64,000 bases of DNA from Sandaracinus amylolyticus (lineage in GTDB: Bacteria > Myxococcota_A > Polyangia > Polyangiales > Sandaracinaceae). Position numbers and translations under genes: made by a program. Each line of letters opens with the position of its first letter. Within the stretch, counting starts at the first letter, position 1. This document shows positions 39,266-49,849 of this stretch, piece by piece. The notes beneath the pieces were generated by a model. That model had not been told where the DNA came from and ran no database searches. It saw only the letters and a list, made by a program, of their open reading frames with translations. The DNA is taken from NCBI RefSeq assembly GCF_021631985.1, contig NZ_CP070225.1, forward strand, positions 62,001-126,000. Reading direction: 5' to 3'.

Positions 39266-39320
39266 GTGCTACGAAATGTGTAGCGCTACGGATTCTGGAG
39301 CGCTACGGAATTCGTAGCGC
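39266..39320. promoter_or_regulatory. Two HxlR-type operators upstream of the CMD-family gene
   Basis: Two 21-bp inverted repeats: GTGCTAC-N7-GTAGCGC at 39266-39286 and GCGCTAC-N7-GTAGCGC at 39300-39320, with centres 34 bp apart. An extra half-site GCGCTAC is at 39283-39289. The symmetry and 7-bp spacer match the published YodB/HypR-type operator plan (TACT-N7-AGTA) of HxlR regulators. Confidence 0.75.
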
Positions 39321-39324
39321 ACGT

Positions 39325-39825
39325 TCAGCCGCGCTTCGCGAGCCAGTCCTTCACGGCGAGGCCGGTGCCGAAGGGCCAGGGGCGCAGCTTCGGGATCGGG
39401 ATGCGCTTGTACGCCTCGAGCTCCTCGCCGAGCGTGATCGCTCCGCGCGCCCGCACGTGCCACGTCGCGATCACCTCGTTGCGCTGCAGGAACGGGTACA
39501 CACCGACGAGCGAGACGATGTCGCCGCGCAGGCCGAGCTCTTCCTCGAGCTCGCGCAGCACTGCGTCCTCGGGGGTCTCGCCGCGCTCGAGGAAGCCCGT
39601 GACCAGCCCGAACCATCCTTCGGGCCACGCCTTCTGACGCACCAGCACGATGCGGCTCTCGGTCTCGTCCTCGCCCTCGACGTGCTCGACGATCGCGGCG
39701 ACGACCGGCAGCGGGTTGCCGTAGTGCACGAAGCCGCACGCCGGACAGCGCTTGCGCGCGCGGCCCTCGAGCGTGACCTCTTCGAGCGCGGTGCCGCATC
39801 GCAGACAGAAGCGGGCATCGTCCAT
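39325..39825 (-). CDS. NUDIX hydrolase with zinc ribbon
   Basis: A 166-residue cytoplasmic protein from an ATG at 39825. It begins with a zinc ribbon (CLRCG ... CPACGF), followed by a NUDIX domain with the complete Nudix box GFLERGETPEDAVLRELEEE carrying the metal-binding REEEE-type residues. NUDIX enzymes hydrolyse nucleoside diphosphates linked to another moiety, such as NADH or ADP-ribose. Ribbon plus NUDIX is the plan of NudC-type NADH pyrophosphatases, but this protein is shorter than NudC, so substrate is uncertain. It lies between two operator groups and diverges from the HxlR gene with 57 bp between starts. Confidence 0.9.
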   Translation of the reverse strand: MDDARFCLRCGTALEEVTLEGRARKRCPACGFVHYGNPLPVVAAIVEHVEGEDETESRIVLVRQKAWPEGWFGLVTGFLERGETPEDAVLRELEEELGLRGDIVSLVGVYPFLQRNEVIATWHVRARGAITLGEELEAYKRIPIPKLRPWPFGTGLAVKDWLAKRG

Positions 39826-39877
39826 CGGATCGCTCTCCTCGTGCGCTTGTCGCCGGCGGCACGCTCGGCGAGGATGC

Positions 39878-39898
39878 GCGCTATGAAAACCGTAGCGC
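39878..39898. promoter_or_regulatory. Third HxlR-type operator, overlapping the hxlR start codon
   Basis: GCGCTAT-N7-GTAGCGC, one mismatch from the operators at 39266-39320. The start codon ATG at 39883 lies inside it, so binding would block transcription or translation start. Suggests autoregulation. Confidence 0.7.
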
Positions 39899-40245
39899 AA
39901 CGCGGCGCACCTCGTCCGGGCCGTCCGGTGCGCGGCTCGAAGACGGGCCGCCCGATCATGGCGCTCTTCGATCTGCTCGGACGTCGCTGGGCGCTGCGCG
40001 TCGTGTGGGAGCTGCGCGAAGGACCGCTCCACTTCCGCGCGCTGCGCGAGGCGTGCGGCGGCGTGTCGCCGACGTCGCTCGCCGCGCGCATCGCCGAGCT
40101 GCGCGAGGCCGGTGTGGTCGCGGGCGAAGGAGAGGGCGAGGCCGCGGGCTACTCGCTGACCGACGAGGGACGCGCGCTGCTCGACGCGCTCGGCCCGCTC
40201 GCGGAGTGGGCGGAGGGCTGGAGCAAGCGCACCGCGAAGCGTTAG
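39883..40245 (+). CDS. HxlR-family transcriptional regulator
   Basis: A 120-residue winged-helix DNA-binding protein. LLGRRWALRVVWELREGPLH and FRALREACGGVSPTSLAARI followed by AELREAGVV match the HxlR/MarR-like core. HxlR proteins usually sense quinones, aldehydes or disulfide stress, often through a Cys; here Cys is present in ALREACGG, at the position that in some family members is redox-active. The ATG at 39883 is preceded by AGGA; an in-frame ATG at 39874 exists. An operator overlaps the start, and two more lie before the CMD-family gene. Convergent with the hydrolase gene (stop codons overlap by 4 bp). Confidence 0.9.
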   Translation: MKTVAQRGAPRPGRPVRGSKTGRPIMALFDLLGRRWALRVVWELREGPLHFRALREACGGVSPTSLAARIAELREAGVVAGEGEGEAAGYSLTDEGRALLDALGPLAEWAEGWSKRTAKR

Positions 40246-40877
40246 AGCGCGAAGTCCTCGATCATCGTGCGCTCGATGATCGGAAGGCTCGCGACGAGAT
40301 CGTGGCCGTCGTCGACCTCGATCAGGCGCGCATGCGGGTGCGACGCGAGCCAGCGGCGCGAGCTCTCGATCGGGACACGATCGTCGCGCGTGCCGTGGAC
40401 GATCGTGACCGGGCACGAGAGGCGCGGATACGCGGTGTGCGCCCTCGCGCCCTCGTAGAACGCGAAGTGCAGCGGCACGAGCGCGCCCGTCGCGTCGGCG
40501 ACCTCGAGCTCTCCGCGCGCGCGCCACGTCTCGAATTCGCCGGGCTTCATCAGCTGCGGCCAGCGCGTCTCGATGTCGAACGCGGGGCACAGAAGGATCA
40601 CGCGGTCGACGCGCTCGGGATGTAGCTCGGCCCAGCGCGCGGTGAGCCATCCGCCGAGGCTCGATCCCACGAGTCGCCAGCGCGGTCGTCCGTGCGCCTC
40701 GTGCATCGCGTCGAGCTCCGCGAGCATCGCGTCGATCGAGAGCTTCGCGAACGAAGGACGGTTGAGCTCCGCGAGCTGCAGATCGATGCGATCGCGCAGC
40801 GCGGCGTGGAGGTGCACGCCCTTCTTCGAGCGCGCGCTCGACGCGAAGCCGTGCAGGTATCCGTACGCGATCGTCAT
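40242..40877 (-). CDS. YqiA/YcfP-family alpha/beta hydrolase
   Basis: A 211-residue cytoplasmic protein beginning [18 protein letters not shown], the YqiA/YcfP signature. The catalytic triad can be read: nucleophile Ser in [14 protein letters not shown], Asp in [14 protein letters not shown], His in [10 protein letters not shown]. These are esterases with poorly known natural substrates. The ATG at 40877 overlaps the stop of the upstream cupin gene (ATGA), so the two are coupled. Confidence 0.88.
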   Translation of the reverse strand: MTIAYGYLHGFASSARSKKGVHLHAALRDRIDLQLAELNRPSFAKLSIDAMLAELDAMHEAHGRPRWRLVGSSLGGWLTARWAELHPERVDRVILLCPAFDIETRWPQLMKPGEFETWRARGELEVADATGALVPLHFAFYEGARAHTAYPRLSCPVTIVHGTRDDRVPIESSRRWLASHPHARLIEVDDGHDLVASLPIIERTMIEDFAL

Positions 40878-41242
40878 TCGGGATCTCGGCGCGCGTCGTC
40901 GGGCGAGAACGCGGGCATGCAGATCGCGAAGTACTCGCTCTCGACCGGATACGGGTTCGAGTAACGCACGCGCACGTCGGGCTCGATCCAGATCGCCTGT
41001 CCCGCGCGCAGCTCGAGCTGCTCGTCGCCGATCTCGATGTGCATCGAGCCGCGCACCATGATCGTGAGCTCGCCGAAGCGCGGCGTCTGCGCGGGCTCGC
41101 TCCATCCGGACGGCGCGATCATGTGCGCGAGGCTGAACGCGTCGGTGCCGGTGCGGACGCGGCCGAAATACTCCTCGATGAGCTTGCCGCCCGGGACCGG
41201 GATGCGCGTGGGATCGCCCACCAGCGTGTAGCGCTTCGACAT
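40874..41242 (-). CDS. Cupin domain protein
   Basis: A 122-residue protein from an ATG at 41242 that is one cupin barrel: [20 protein letters not shown], then [20 protein letters not shown], then [19 protein letters not shown]. Metal-binding His/Glu positions of motif 1 are only partly kept, so it may bind a ligand rather than catalyse. Its stop overlaps the start of the hydrolase gene (ATGA), indicating an operon. It diverges from the gene whose open frame begins at 41241. Confidence 0.82.
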   Translation of the reverse strand: MSKRYTLVGDPTRIPVPGGKLIEEYFGRVRTGTDAFSLAHMIAPSGWSEPAQTPRFGELTIMVRGSMHIEIGDEQLELRAGQAIWIEPDVRVRYSNPYPVESEYFAICMPAFSPDDARRDPE

Positions 41243-41390
41243 GAGCGCTGTCGTAGCGTCACTCGCGCGCGCGGTCGACGATCTCGCTCCACGCATCGTC
41301 GTCGTCCGAGAGCTGCCGTGGCGTCGGGATCGCGGGGCGAGCGCTGACTTGGCCGATCGCGCGTCCTCGTGCGAGACGTCGGGGATGACG

Positions 41391-42371
41391 ATGTTTCCAG
41401 GCAAGGTGATCGCGCCGCGCTGCGGGATGTACACCCAGTGCATGTGCGTGTTGTTCGATCGAGCTCCGACGATCGACGCGACCGCGGCGCGGCTCGATCG
41501 CTTCACGATCGTCGGTGAGCGCGCCGCGGCGGGAGGGCGCGACGGATGGACGCTCGCGGGCCCCGCAGTCGTCGTCGCGTATCGACCCGAGGTGAACGGG
41601 CACGTGCTCGTCGACGTCGTCGATCGGCCGTGGCCCGACGGCATGGGTGCGCCGAACGGGCCCGAGGAGACGCTCTTCTCGTCGTGGGCGATGGGCGCGT
41701 TCGGGCCGAGCACGTTCCCCGGCAACCTCGAGCGCGCGATGCAGCAGGCGCACACGTGGCCCGAGGCGCGCGTGATCGCACCGCGGCATCGCGCGTTCGT
41801 GCGCGTTCGGACGACGTACGCGATCGGTGCGCGGCCCGAGACGAAGGTTTGGCCCGACGATCGTGATCCGCTCGACGAGCTGAGGTTCGTGACCGACGTC
41901 GTGCGCGCGGTGCTCGGCGCGCCGCGCGCGCTCTGTGCGTTCAACCCGAGCGGCGAGACGCTCGTCTCCGCCGAGCGGCTCGAGCGGCTGTGGGAGCGCG
42001 ATCGCCGCGGCGAGGCGATTCCGATCGATGCATGGGTGAACGTGCGGCTCTTCCGACCGGGGCGCCTCGGACGCGAGGAGTGGTTCCTGTTCGACACGGT
42101 CGGGCTCGATCAGCTCGGCGTGCGCGATCACGAGGGTGCCGTGCCCGAGAGCTCGAGCTCGTTCGATCACGTGCCCGGCGTGCTGTGGTCCTTCGGCTCG
42201 TACGACCTGGCGAAGCGCGGCGCGATGCGCGTCGGGGACACCGCGGACGACTTCGCGGGCGCGAAGTGGCGTGCGCACGCGGAGGGTGACGCGCTGGTGC
42301 AGCCGCCGCGTCCGGTGCTGCGCTGGGCGCCCGCAGCGCTCGACGTGCCCGCGCCGCTGCGCGGACGATGA
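41391..42371 (+). CDS. DUF4261-like protein of unknown function
   Basis: About 326 residues. I chose the ATG at 41391 because family-like sequence ([20 protein letters not shown]) begins just after and an AGGGGGG-like GGGG lies upstream; the frame is open from 41241, which would overlap the divergent cupin start, and an ATG at 41385 is also possible. The pattern [20 protein letters not shown] and the repeated short Trp-rich segments fit the DUF4261/DUF4272 type proteins of unknown function, which are common in bacteria with polymorphic toxins. No toxin gene is seen nearby. Confidence 0.7.
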   Translation: MFPGKVIAPRCGMYTQCMCVLFDRAPTIDATAARLDRFTIVGERAAAGGRDGWTLAGPAVVVAYRPEVNGHVLVDVVDRPWPDGMGAPNGPEETLFSSWAMGAFGPSTFPGNLERAMQQAHTWPEARVIAPRHRAFVRVRTTYAIGARPETKVWPDDRDPLDELRFVTDVVRAVLGAPRALCAFNPSGETLVSAERLERLWERDRRGEAIPIDAWVNVRLFRPGRLGREEWFLFDTVGLDQLGVRDHEGAVPESSSSFDHVPGVLWSFGSYDLAKRGAMRVGDTADDFAGAKWRAHAEGDALVQPPRPVLRWAPAALDVPAPLRGR

Positions 42372-42374
42372 GCA

Positions 42375-43304
42375 TCACTCGTCGTCGTGCGCGAGCGGGT
42401 GCGCCTTGTCGTAGACCGCCATCAGGCGATCGACGGTGACGTGCGTGTAGCGCTGGGTCGTCGCGAGGCTCGCGTGGCCGAGCAGCTCCTGGATCGCGCG
42501 CAGATCCGCGCCCGCGTCGAGCAGGTGCGTCGCGCAGGTGTGGCGCAGCGCGTGGGGATGGAGATCCCCGCGTCCCGCGCCGAGCGCGCCGTAGCGACGC
42601 ACGACGTTCTGCACCTGACGCGCGGTGAGCGCGGTGCCGAGCCGGCCGAGGAAGAGCGCGTCGAGCGGATCGGTCTTGTCGCTCACCAGCGCGCCGCGGA
42701 TCGCGAGGTACGCGTCGAGCGCATCGGCGCAGCTCGATCCGTAGGGCGCGAGCCGCTCCTTGCGTCCCTTGCCCATCACGCGCACCAAACGTGCGCTGCG
42801 ATCGACGGATCCGAGCCGCAGCCCTGCGAGCTCGCTGACGCGCAGGCCGGCGCCGTAGAGCATCTCGAGCATCGCGGCATCGCGCAGGCGCAGCGCTTCG
42901 TCGCGATGCGCGTCCTCCTTGGGCGCATCGACCACGCGGAACGCCTCGTCGACGGTGAGGAAGCGCGGGAGCGGACGCGCGAGCTTCGGCGAGCGCAGCG
43001 CGGCGGCGGGGTTCGACGGGATGATCCCGCGGCGCAGCAAGTAGCGGAAGAACGAGCGCAGCGTGGCGATCTTGCGCGCGAGGGTCGCGCTCGCGTGCGA
43101 GTCGAAGAGCGCCGCGAGGTACGCGCGCAGCGAGACGATCGTGATGCGACGCGCGTCGGTGGGGAGCTTCTTGTCGACGAGGAACGAGCGCAGCTCGTTC
43201 AGCGTTCGCGCATAGGTCTCGATCGTCTTGTCGGGGCTGCGACGCTCGTCGCGCAGCCACGCGAGGAAGAGCGCGATCTGCTTCGCGAGCTCGTCGTCGG
43301 GCAC
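42375..43304 (-). CDS. xerC: Tyrosine recombinase XerC
   Basis: A 309-residue protein with an N-terminal SAM-like core-binding domain (LFLAWLRDERRSPDKTIETY) and a C-terminal tyrosine-recombinase domain. Catalytic residues are complete: Arg in GAGLRVSELAGL, Lys in MGKGRKERLAPY, His-x-x-Arg in HPHALRHTCATHLL, His in LLGHASLATTQ and nucleophile Tyr in RYTHV. It resolves chromosome dimers at dif with XerD. It is divergent from hslV with a 165-bp gap; XerC/CodV next to HslVU is an order also seen in Firmicutes and other phyla. No integrase-style att site or phage genes are near, so XerC rather than an integrase. Confidence 0.92.
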   Translation of the reverse strand: MPDDELAKQIALFLAWLRDERRSPDKTIETYARTLNELRSFLVDKKLPTDARRITIVSLRAYLAALFDSHASATLARKIATLRSFFRYLLRRGIIPSNPAAALRSPKLARPLPRFLTVDEAFRVVDAPKEDAHRDEALRLRDAAMLEMLYGAGLRVSELAGLRLGSVDRSARLVRVMGKGRKERLAPYGSSCADALDAYLAIRGALVSDKTDPLDALFLGRLGTALTARQVQNVVRRYGALGAGRGDLHPHALRHTCATHLLDAGADLRAIQELLGHASLATTQRYTHVTVDRLMAVYDKAHPLAHDDE

Positions 43305-43374
43305 CCGAGCAGGGTACGTCCGAGCGCGCGAGGAGAGGAGAAAACGGCGCGCGGCTCGGAGTTTGGAAGCGGGG

Positions 43375-43402
43375 TTGACGGGGCGAGGTGACGACTTAGG
43401 GT
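43375..43402 (+). promoter_or_regulatory. Sigma-70-like promoter of hslVU
   Basis: TTGACG (43375-43380), a 16-bp spacer, then TAGGGT (43397-43402). This is the clearest -35/-10 pair in the window. The start would leave a leader of about 60 nt before the hslV GTG. Confidence 0.65.
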
Positions 43403-43469
43403 GCCGGCCTCTCTCTGCCTTGTTTCGGCGACTCTGCTCTCAGGCGGAGATTTGCGTGGAGATGCGCGC

Positions 43470-44014
43470 GTGAGCGAAGAAGCTCGTTTCCGATCGACCA
43501 CCATCGTGGCGGTGCGCCGCGATGGACGCGCCGCGATGGCGGGAGATGGTCAGGTCTCGCTCGGTCAGACCGTGATGAAGTCGGGCGCGCGCAAGGTGCG
43601 CCGCATCGCGGAGGGCAAGGTGATCGCGGGGTTCGCGGGCGCGAGCGCGGACGCATTCACGCTGCTCGAGCGCTTCGAGGCCAAGCTCAAGGAGCACAAG
43701 GGCGGGCTCGCGCGTGCCGCGGTCGAGCTCGCGAAGGACTGGCGCACCGATCGGTACCTGCGCCGGCTCGAGGCGATGCTCGTCGTGATGGACGCGAGCG
43801 CGACGTTCCTCATCAGCGGGACCGGGGACGTGATCGAGCCCGACGAAGGCGTGATCGCGATCGGCTCGGGCGGGCCCTACGCGCTCGCCGCGGCGCGCGC
43901 GCTCATGCGGCACACGTCGATGGCGCCCGCCGACATCGCGCGCGAGGCGCTGCTCACCGCGGGTGAGATCTGCGTGTACACGAACCAGAACGTGGTGGTG
44001 GAGGAGATCGAAGG

Positions 44015-44018
<4 letters not shown>
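43470..44018 (+). CDS. hslV: ATP-dependent protease HslV (ClpQ), peptidase subunit
   Basis: A 182-residue protein of the proteasome beta-subunit family. The active-site Thr is in [12 protein letters not shown]: the mature enzyme begins at the TTIV Thr after a nine-residue propeptide. [20 protein letters not shown] and [20 protein letters not shown] are strongly conserved HslV segments, and [15 protein letters not shown] is the C-terminal signature. It forms a double hexameric ring with HslU. The GTG at 43470 has GGAG 8 nt upstream. The gene overlaps hslU by ATGA. Confidence 0.96.
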
Positions 44019-45402
<1,384 letters not shown>

Positions 45403-45415
<13 letters not shown>

Positions 45416-47670
45416 TCGGCTGCCGGTGCCACGTGCACCGGCACGTACTTGTGGAACGGCGTCCGCGAGATGCGATCGCAGTGCGCCGACGACGTGAGCC
45501 GGTTCACCTCCGGTCCGATCACCGCGCCGCCGTAGCGCATGCCGTAACCGTGCGGCAGCACGACGACGCCGCGCCGCACCGTGTCGTCGATCGAGATCAC
45601 GACGTCGATGCTGCCGCGCTCCGAGGTGCACGTCGCGCGTGCGCCGTTCGACATCCCCAGCGCCGCGGCGTCCTCGGGATGCATGCGCATCGCGCCGTGG
45701 GGATCGACGCGGCGCCACGCGGGGTCGCGATAGATCTGGTTCGCGTTGTAGGCGCGTCGCTCGCCCGCCATCAGCACGAACGGGTGATCCGCGCCGGGCG
45801 CCACCTCGGACTCGAGCGCGCCGAGCTCCTCGAGCATCTCGGGGATCTCGAGGTGGATGCGGCGATCGTCGCTCGCGAGCAGGCGCCACATCTCGTCGTA
45901 CTCGTGCGCGCTCACCACGACGCCTTCGCGCTTGTCGAGGATCGCGCGGAAGAGCGCAGCGCCGAGCGAGAGCGCGGTGCGGCCGCGATGTCCCGCGCGC
46001 CGCACCGCATCGGCGTGCGTGCGCGCGTAGTCGATCGCGAGCGGGAGCAGCGGCGCGGCGGCGGCGGCGCCGCGATCGAGCGTGGGCCCGAGCGTGCGAT
46101 AGAGGATCGACGCCGCGTAGGGCATCCACTTCCGGTTCGTCGCGATCGTCGCCGCGAACGCCGCGAGGTAGAGCGCGTGATCGGTCGCCCGCGGCTCGAT
46201 GCGCGCGACGCGCTCGAGCACCGGGAAGTGCTTCGGGATCTCGCCCATCGCCTCGAGCAGGCGCGTGTAGATCTCGGGCTCGGGCAGCGTCTCTCCGAGC
46301 GGCTCGAGGAGCGGATGCCGCAGGTGGAACGCGTTCTTCGGGAACTCGAGGTTGAAGCCCGTCGCTTCCCACTTCTCGAACTGCGATGCGGCGGGCAGCA
46401 CGAAGTGCGCGAGGCGCGCGGTCTCGGTCATCGCGACGTCGACCACGACCAGCAGCTCGAGCTGGGAGAACGCGCGCTCGAGCGCGTCGGTGTCCGCGTA
46501 GGTGACGAGCGGGTTGCTGCTGTCGACCACGACCGCGCGCACGCGATCCTCGCCCTCGTGGAGGATCTCGTCGGCGAGGATGTTCGGCGGGAAGATCCCC
46601 GCGATCGCGTGCATCCCGTGGCGCGCGGTGCGCGGGCACTTCGGGCTGCGCTCGTCGGTGTCGCCGAGGATCGGGAGCAACGACGTGTGGAGGTTGTTCC
46701 CGCCGCGCCGTCCGAAGTTGCCCGTGAGCAGATAGAGCAGCTTCTCGAGGTATCCGTTGAGCGTGGTGTGCAGCGTGTGCTGGATGCCGAGGTCGATGCG
46801 CACGCACGCGCTCCGCGCGGTCGCGAAGCCGCGCGCGACGCGCTCCACGTCGGCGAGCGGGACGTCGGCGCGACGCACGTAGTCGGCCACGTCGATGCGC
46901 GCGAGCGCGCGCTCGATCGCGTCGAAGCCGGTGCAGCGCTGCGCGAGGAACGCGCGATCGTGGAGCCCCTCGCGCACGATGATCGCGAGCATCGCGGCGA
47001 GCAGGTACGCATCGGTGCCCGGCCGCAGCTGCAGGTGCACGTCCGCCATCTTCGCGGTCTCGGTGCGGCGCGGATCGATCACGACCATCGTGCGGCGCGG
47101 GTCGTTCTGGATCGCCTTCAGCGTGTCGCGCGCGTTGGGGATGCCGTGCGCCTGGAACGGGTTCGTGCCGACGAAGAGCACGTAGTCGGCGTGCTCGACG
47201 TCCTCGGTCGTGTGGCACTTCTGGCTGCCGAAGAGGCGACCGTTCACCCAGAAATCGCCGGTCTTCTCCTGGCCGAGCGAGTTGTACGCGTAGCGGCTCC
47301 GCATCGCGCGGAGCATCTGCCGTCCGTACGCGCCGCCGAGGTGGTTGCCCTGGCCGCCTCCGCCCACGAGCGCGAACGCCTTGCCTCCGTGGCGATCGCG
47401 GATCGCGCGCAGGCGTGCCGCGATCTTCGTGATCGCTTCGTCCCAGCTCACGCGCGCGAACGTGCCGTCGGGCTGCCGCTCGAGCGGGTGCTCGAGGCGA
47501 TCGCGATTCGACTGATAGTGCTCGAGGCGCGCTGCTTTCTGGCAGATGTAGCCCTTCGAGACGGGATGCGCGTCGTCGCCCTGGATGCGCGCGAGGCGGC
47601 GCCCTTCGATCTGCACTTCGAGCCCGCAGTTGCGCGAGCAGAGGATGCACGCGGTCCGATCGGTTCTCAT
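45403..47670 (-). CDS. Molybdopterin-dependent oxidoreductase, large subunit
   Basis: A 755-residue protein of the DMSO reductase superfamily. The N-terminus binds a 4Fe-4S cluster ([10 protein letters not shown] ... ICQKAA), followed by the molybdo-bis(MGD) cofactor regions: [48 protein letters not shown], and the C-terminal dinucleotide-binding domain with [17 protein letters not shown]. No Tat signal peptide, so cytoplasmic. No small electron-transfer subunits are beside it; a likely formate dehydrogenase/oxidoreductase of unknown substrate. It starts one base after the stop of the TetR gene. Confidence 0.9.
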
Positions 47671-48261
47671 TCAGACCTCCAGCTCCGCGTCGGCGAAGCG
47701 ACGGCACGCGCGGAGGATCGCGTCGGAGAGCGCTGCGTCGTCGACCGCGCGCGCGAGCACGATCCCACCGACGCAGAGCGCGGTGAGCGCGAGCGCGAGC
47801 TCCTTGCCCGAGAGGCCGGAGCGCGCCGAGCGCGGGACCTTCGTCTGCATCCGCGATGCGAGCTCGAGGAGGTACCCCGCGAGGTCGTGTCGCGGCGCGT
47901 CGCCGTGTCGCGCGACGTCGGCGGCGAGCGCGGGCAGCACGCAGCCGTGCTCGGGATGGTCGCGGTGCTCTCGGCTCAGGTACCGGCGCGTCAGCTCGCG
48001 GACGAACGCGGCGCCCTCGACACCCTCGAGCCCGGCGAAGAGCGCGTGCTCGGTGTGCGCGAATCCGTCCATCAAGACGGCCGATAGAAGCGCCTCTTTC
48101 GATTCGAAGTGCGAATAGAAGCCGCCGGCGGTGAGGCCGGCCGACTTCATCAGGTCGGACACGCCGATCCCGGCGTAGCCGCGCTCGCGGAACAGACGCC
48201 CCGCGGTCTCGAGGATGCGGGTGCGCGTCGAGTCTTTGTGCCCGGGCTTCCAGCGGACCAT
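47671..48261 (-). CDS. TetR-family transcriptional regulator
   Basis: A 196-residue protein. The N-terminal helix-turn-helix reads TRTRILETAGRLFRERGYAG, then IGVSDLMKSAGLTAGGFYSHF and ESKEALLSAVL, the canonical TetR pattern. The C-terminal ligand domain matches the TetR_C branch with CVLPALAADVARHGDAPRH. It is the first gene of an operon: its stop abuts the ATG of the molybdopterin oxidoreductase gene. A palindrome starts at the base next to its ATG (48262-48287), so it very likely represses itself and the oxidoreductase gene, with an unknown inducer. Confidence 0.93.
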   Translation of the reverse strand: MVRWKPGHKDSTRTRILETAGRLFRERGYAGIGVSDLMKSAGLTAGGFYSHFESKEALLSAVLMDGFAHTEHALFAGLEGVEGAAFVRELTRRYLSREHRDHPEHGCVLPALAADVARHGDAPRHDLAGYLLELASRMQTKVPRSARSGLSGKELALALTALCVGGIVLARAVDDAALSDAILRACRRFADAELEV

Positions 48262-48287
48262 CTTTGTATGACGGTCGTACTACAAAG
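48262..48287. promoter_or_regulatory. TetR operator overlapping the promoter/start region
   Basis: CTTTGTA-TG-ACG-GT-CGT-AC-TACAAAG: a 26-bp palindrome with 10 of 13 positions per half matching, directly before the TetR ATG. A larger inverted repeat, GCCCGGGCTT (48240-48249) and AAGCCCGGGC (48285-48294), encloses it. Confidence 0.75.
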
Positions 48288-48310
48288 CCCGGGCGCGACG
48301 CAAACCACCG

Positions 48311-48841
48311 TCACTCGCTCGGGGCCGCGCGCCGCAGCCGCGCATCGACGTGCGGGCCTCCGCGCTCGTGCGACCAGTCGTGGAACCGCACCGACGCGTA
48401 GAGCGAGAGATCGAGATCCTCCGTGCCGCTCAGCGCGCGCACGCCGACGCGCACGCTCGTGCGGCAGCCTTCGTCGTCGCACTCGCCGAGCTCCACCGAC
48501 TCGATGTTCGCGAGGACGGTCTCGCAGTCGGTGACGTGATCGATGCGCTCGGTGCGCGTGCTTCCGTCGGCGAGCTCGACGGTCACCTCGATCTGCGCCG
48601 GATACTCGCGTCCGTCGCACAGCTCGTCCTGCAGCACGAGCGCGATGTCCGCGGTCCGATCGCGGCTCGTGATCGCGCGGTTCGCGTGCACGTCGAAGAC
48701 GAGCTGATCCGCGCCTTCGCCGAGCGCGAGTGGCACGGCGTGGGGACGCGCGTCGACGGGCGCGGCAGTCGAGAAGCGGGACGAGGCACCGCCGCACGCC
48801 GTGGCCGCGACGAGCACGAGGAGAGATCCGACGAGTCGCAT
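48311..48841 (-). CDS. Lipoprotein of unknown function
   Basis: A 176-residue protein from an ATG at 48841, giving signal peptide MRLVGSLLVLVAATAC (Cys16). The mature part is mainly beta strands (DIALVLQDELCDGREYPAQI, VELADGSTRTERIDHV, SVRVGVRALSGTEDLDLSLY) with four Cys that could form two disulfides. No family is recognised. The frame is open upstream to 48958, but only this start gives a lipobox. Confidence 0.75.
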   Translation of the reverse strand: MRLVGSLLVLVAATACGGASSRFSTAAPVDARPHAVPLALGEGADQLVFDVHANRAITSRDRTADIALVLQDELCDGREYPAQIEVTVELADGSTRTERIDHVTDCETVLANIESVELGECDDEGCRTSVRVGVRALSGTEDLDLSLYASVRFHDWSHERGGPHVDARLRRAAPSE

Positions 48842-48987
48842 GACGCCGCGGGCTCGCAATCGTCGAGCCACGCCGCCTCGCCCCGAAATCGCGCGATCGA
48901 GCGCGCGCCGTGCGAACGCGCGTCGACACGGCGGCCAACGCATGTTCGCGCCTGCCACACTGCAAACGTGCGATCGGCGCGCCGTCG

Positions 48988-48993
48988 TATCCT
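48988..48993 (+). promoter_or_regulatory. -10-like hexamer TATCCT, leaderless candidate
   Basis: TATCCT ends 6 nt before the GTG at 49000, so transcription would begin at about the start codon. Confidence 0.45.
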
Positions 48994-48999
48994 CGTCGA

Positions 49000-49839
49000 G
49001 TGAGCTGGAGCGGCGACAACCATCGCACCCCCGATCGCAGGTTCATCGCGGCGCTGCGGGTCGACGAGACCGGCGGTTGGGGCGACACGCTCTTCGTGGC
49101 CGGCGTCTACGTCGTGATGGACACGTGCAGCGCGCGCGTCCTCGGGACGATCGGGTACGCCTGGCACGACGGCGAGCCCACGACGCGGCTCGAGCTCGAC
49201 GTCGAGCGCACCGAGGACGGCAGCGAGCAGATCGTCGGCCGCACGATCGCGCTGGGCTTCGGCCTCGACGAACAGGTCGTCGCGACGCACGCCTTCGCCG
49301 CGCCCGCGTCGGACGAGATCGGTGAGCCGCCGCGCGGCCCGCACCTCTCGTTCGCGCTCGACGAGCCGCTGGTGACGCGCGCGCAGCTCGTCAACGCGGT
49401 CGACGCGCTCCGCGGGAGGCTCACCCAGTCGTTCGCGAAGGAGCTCTTCGGCCGCGATCCGACCACCGTCCGCCTCGTCTCCGGCGATCGCATCGTGGTC
49501 GAGCTCTCGGGCGCCCGGGAGGACGCGATCCTCGCCGAGCTCGCGCTCGATCGACCCGCGATCCTCGAGATCCCGCCGTTCGACGTGCTCGTCGAAAGGA
49601 CGAACCTGCTCAGCCCGCCCGAGATGATGCAGCTCCGCATCCGCGCGACGTGCGAGGAGCCGGTGCCCGACGTCGTGCACGTGGCGATCGACGGGATCGC
49701 GCTCGGCGCAGTGACCTCGGCGACCATCCCGCGTGGCCGCGGGCACGTGAACCTCCCGCCGCCGCCGGTCGACCGCGAGCTCTACAACCGGCTCGTTCGA
49801 TACCCGCTGCGCGGGCGCGTGCGCCGCGTCGCCACCTGA
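49000..49839 (+). CDS. Unrecognised protein, function unknown
   Basis: A 279-residue protein from a GTG at 49000 with a -10-like box immediately before it and no Shine-Dalgarno. The first half is beta-rich (RFIAALRVDETGGWGDTLFV, TIGYAWHDGEPTTRLELDVE); a helical middle (TRAQLVNAVDALRGRLTQSF) is followed by more strands. No signal peptide, membrane segment or known motif. Codon use resembles its neighbours. It faces the thioesterase-like gene (10 bp between stops). Confidence 0.72.
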   Translation: MSWSGDNHRTPDRRFIAALRVDETGGWGDTLFVAGVYVVMDTCSARVLGTIGYAWHDGEPTTRLELDVERTEDGSEQIVGRTIALGFGLDEQVVATHAFAAPASDEIGEPPRGPHLSFALDEPLVTRAQLVNAVDALRGRLTQSFAKELFGRDPTTVRLVSGDRIVVELSGAREDAILAELALDRPAILEIPPFDVLVERTNLLSPPEMMQLRIRATCEEPVPDVVHVAIDGIALGAVTSATIPRGRGHVNLPPPPVDRELYNRLVRYPLRGRVRRVAT

Positions 49840-49849
49840 CGCGCCCGCG

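Noticed and set aside
42375-43304. Tyrosine recombinase as a sign of an integrated element
   Set aside because: It matches XerC and is next to hslVU, a known chromosomal order. No att sites, phage genes or odd base composition were seen.
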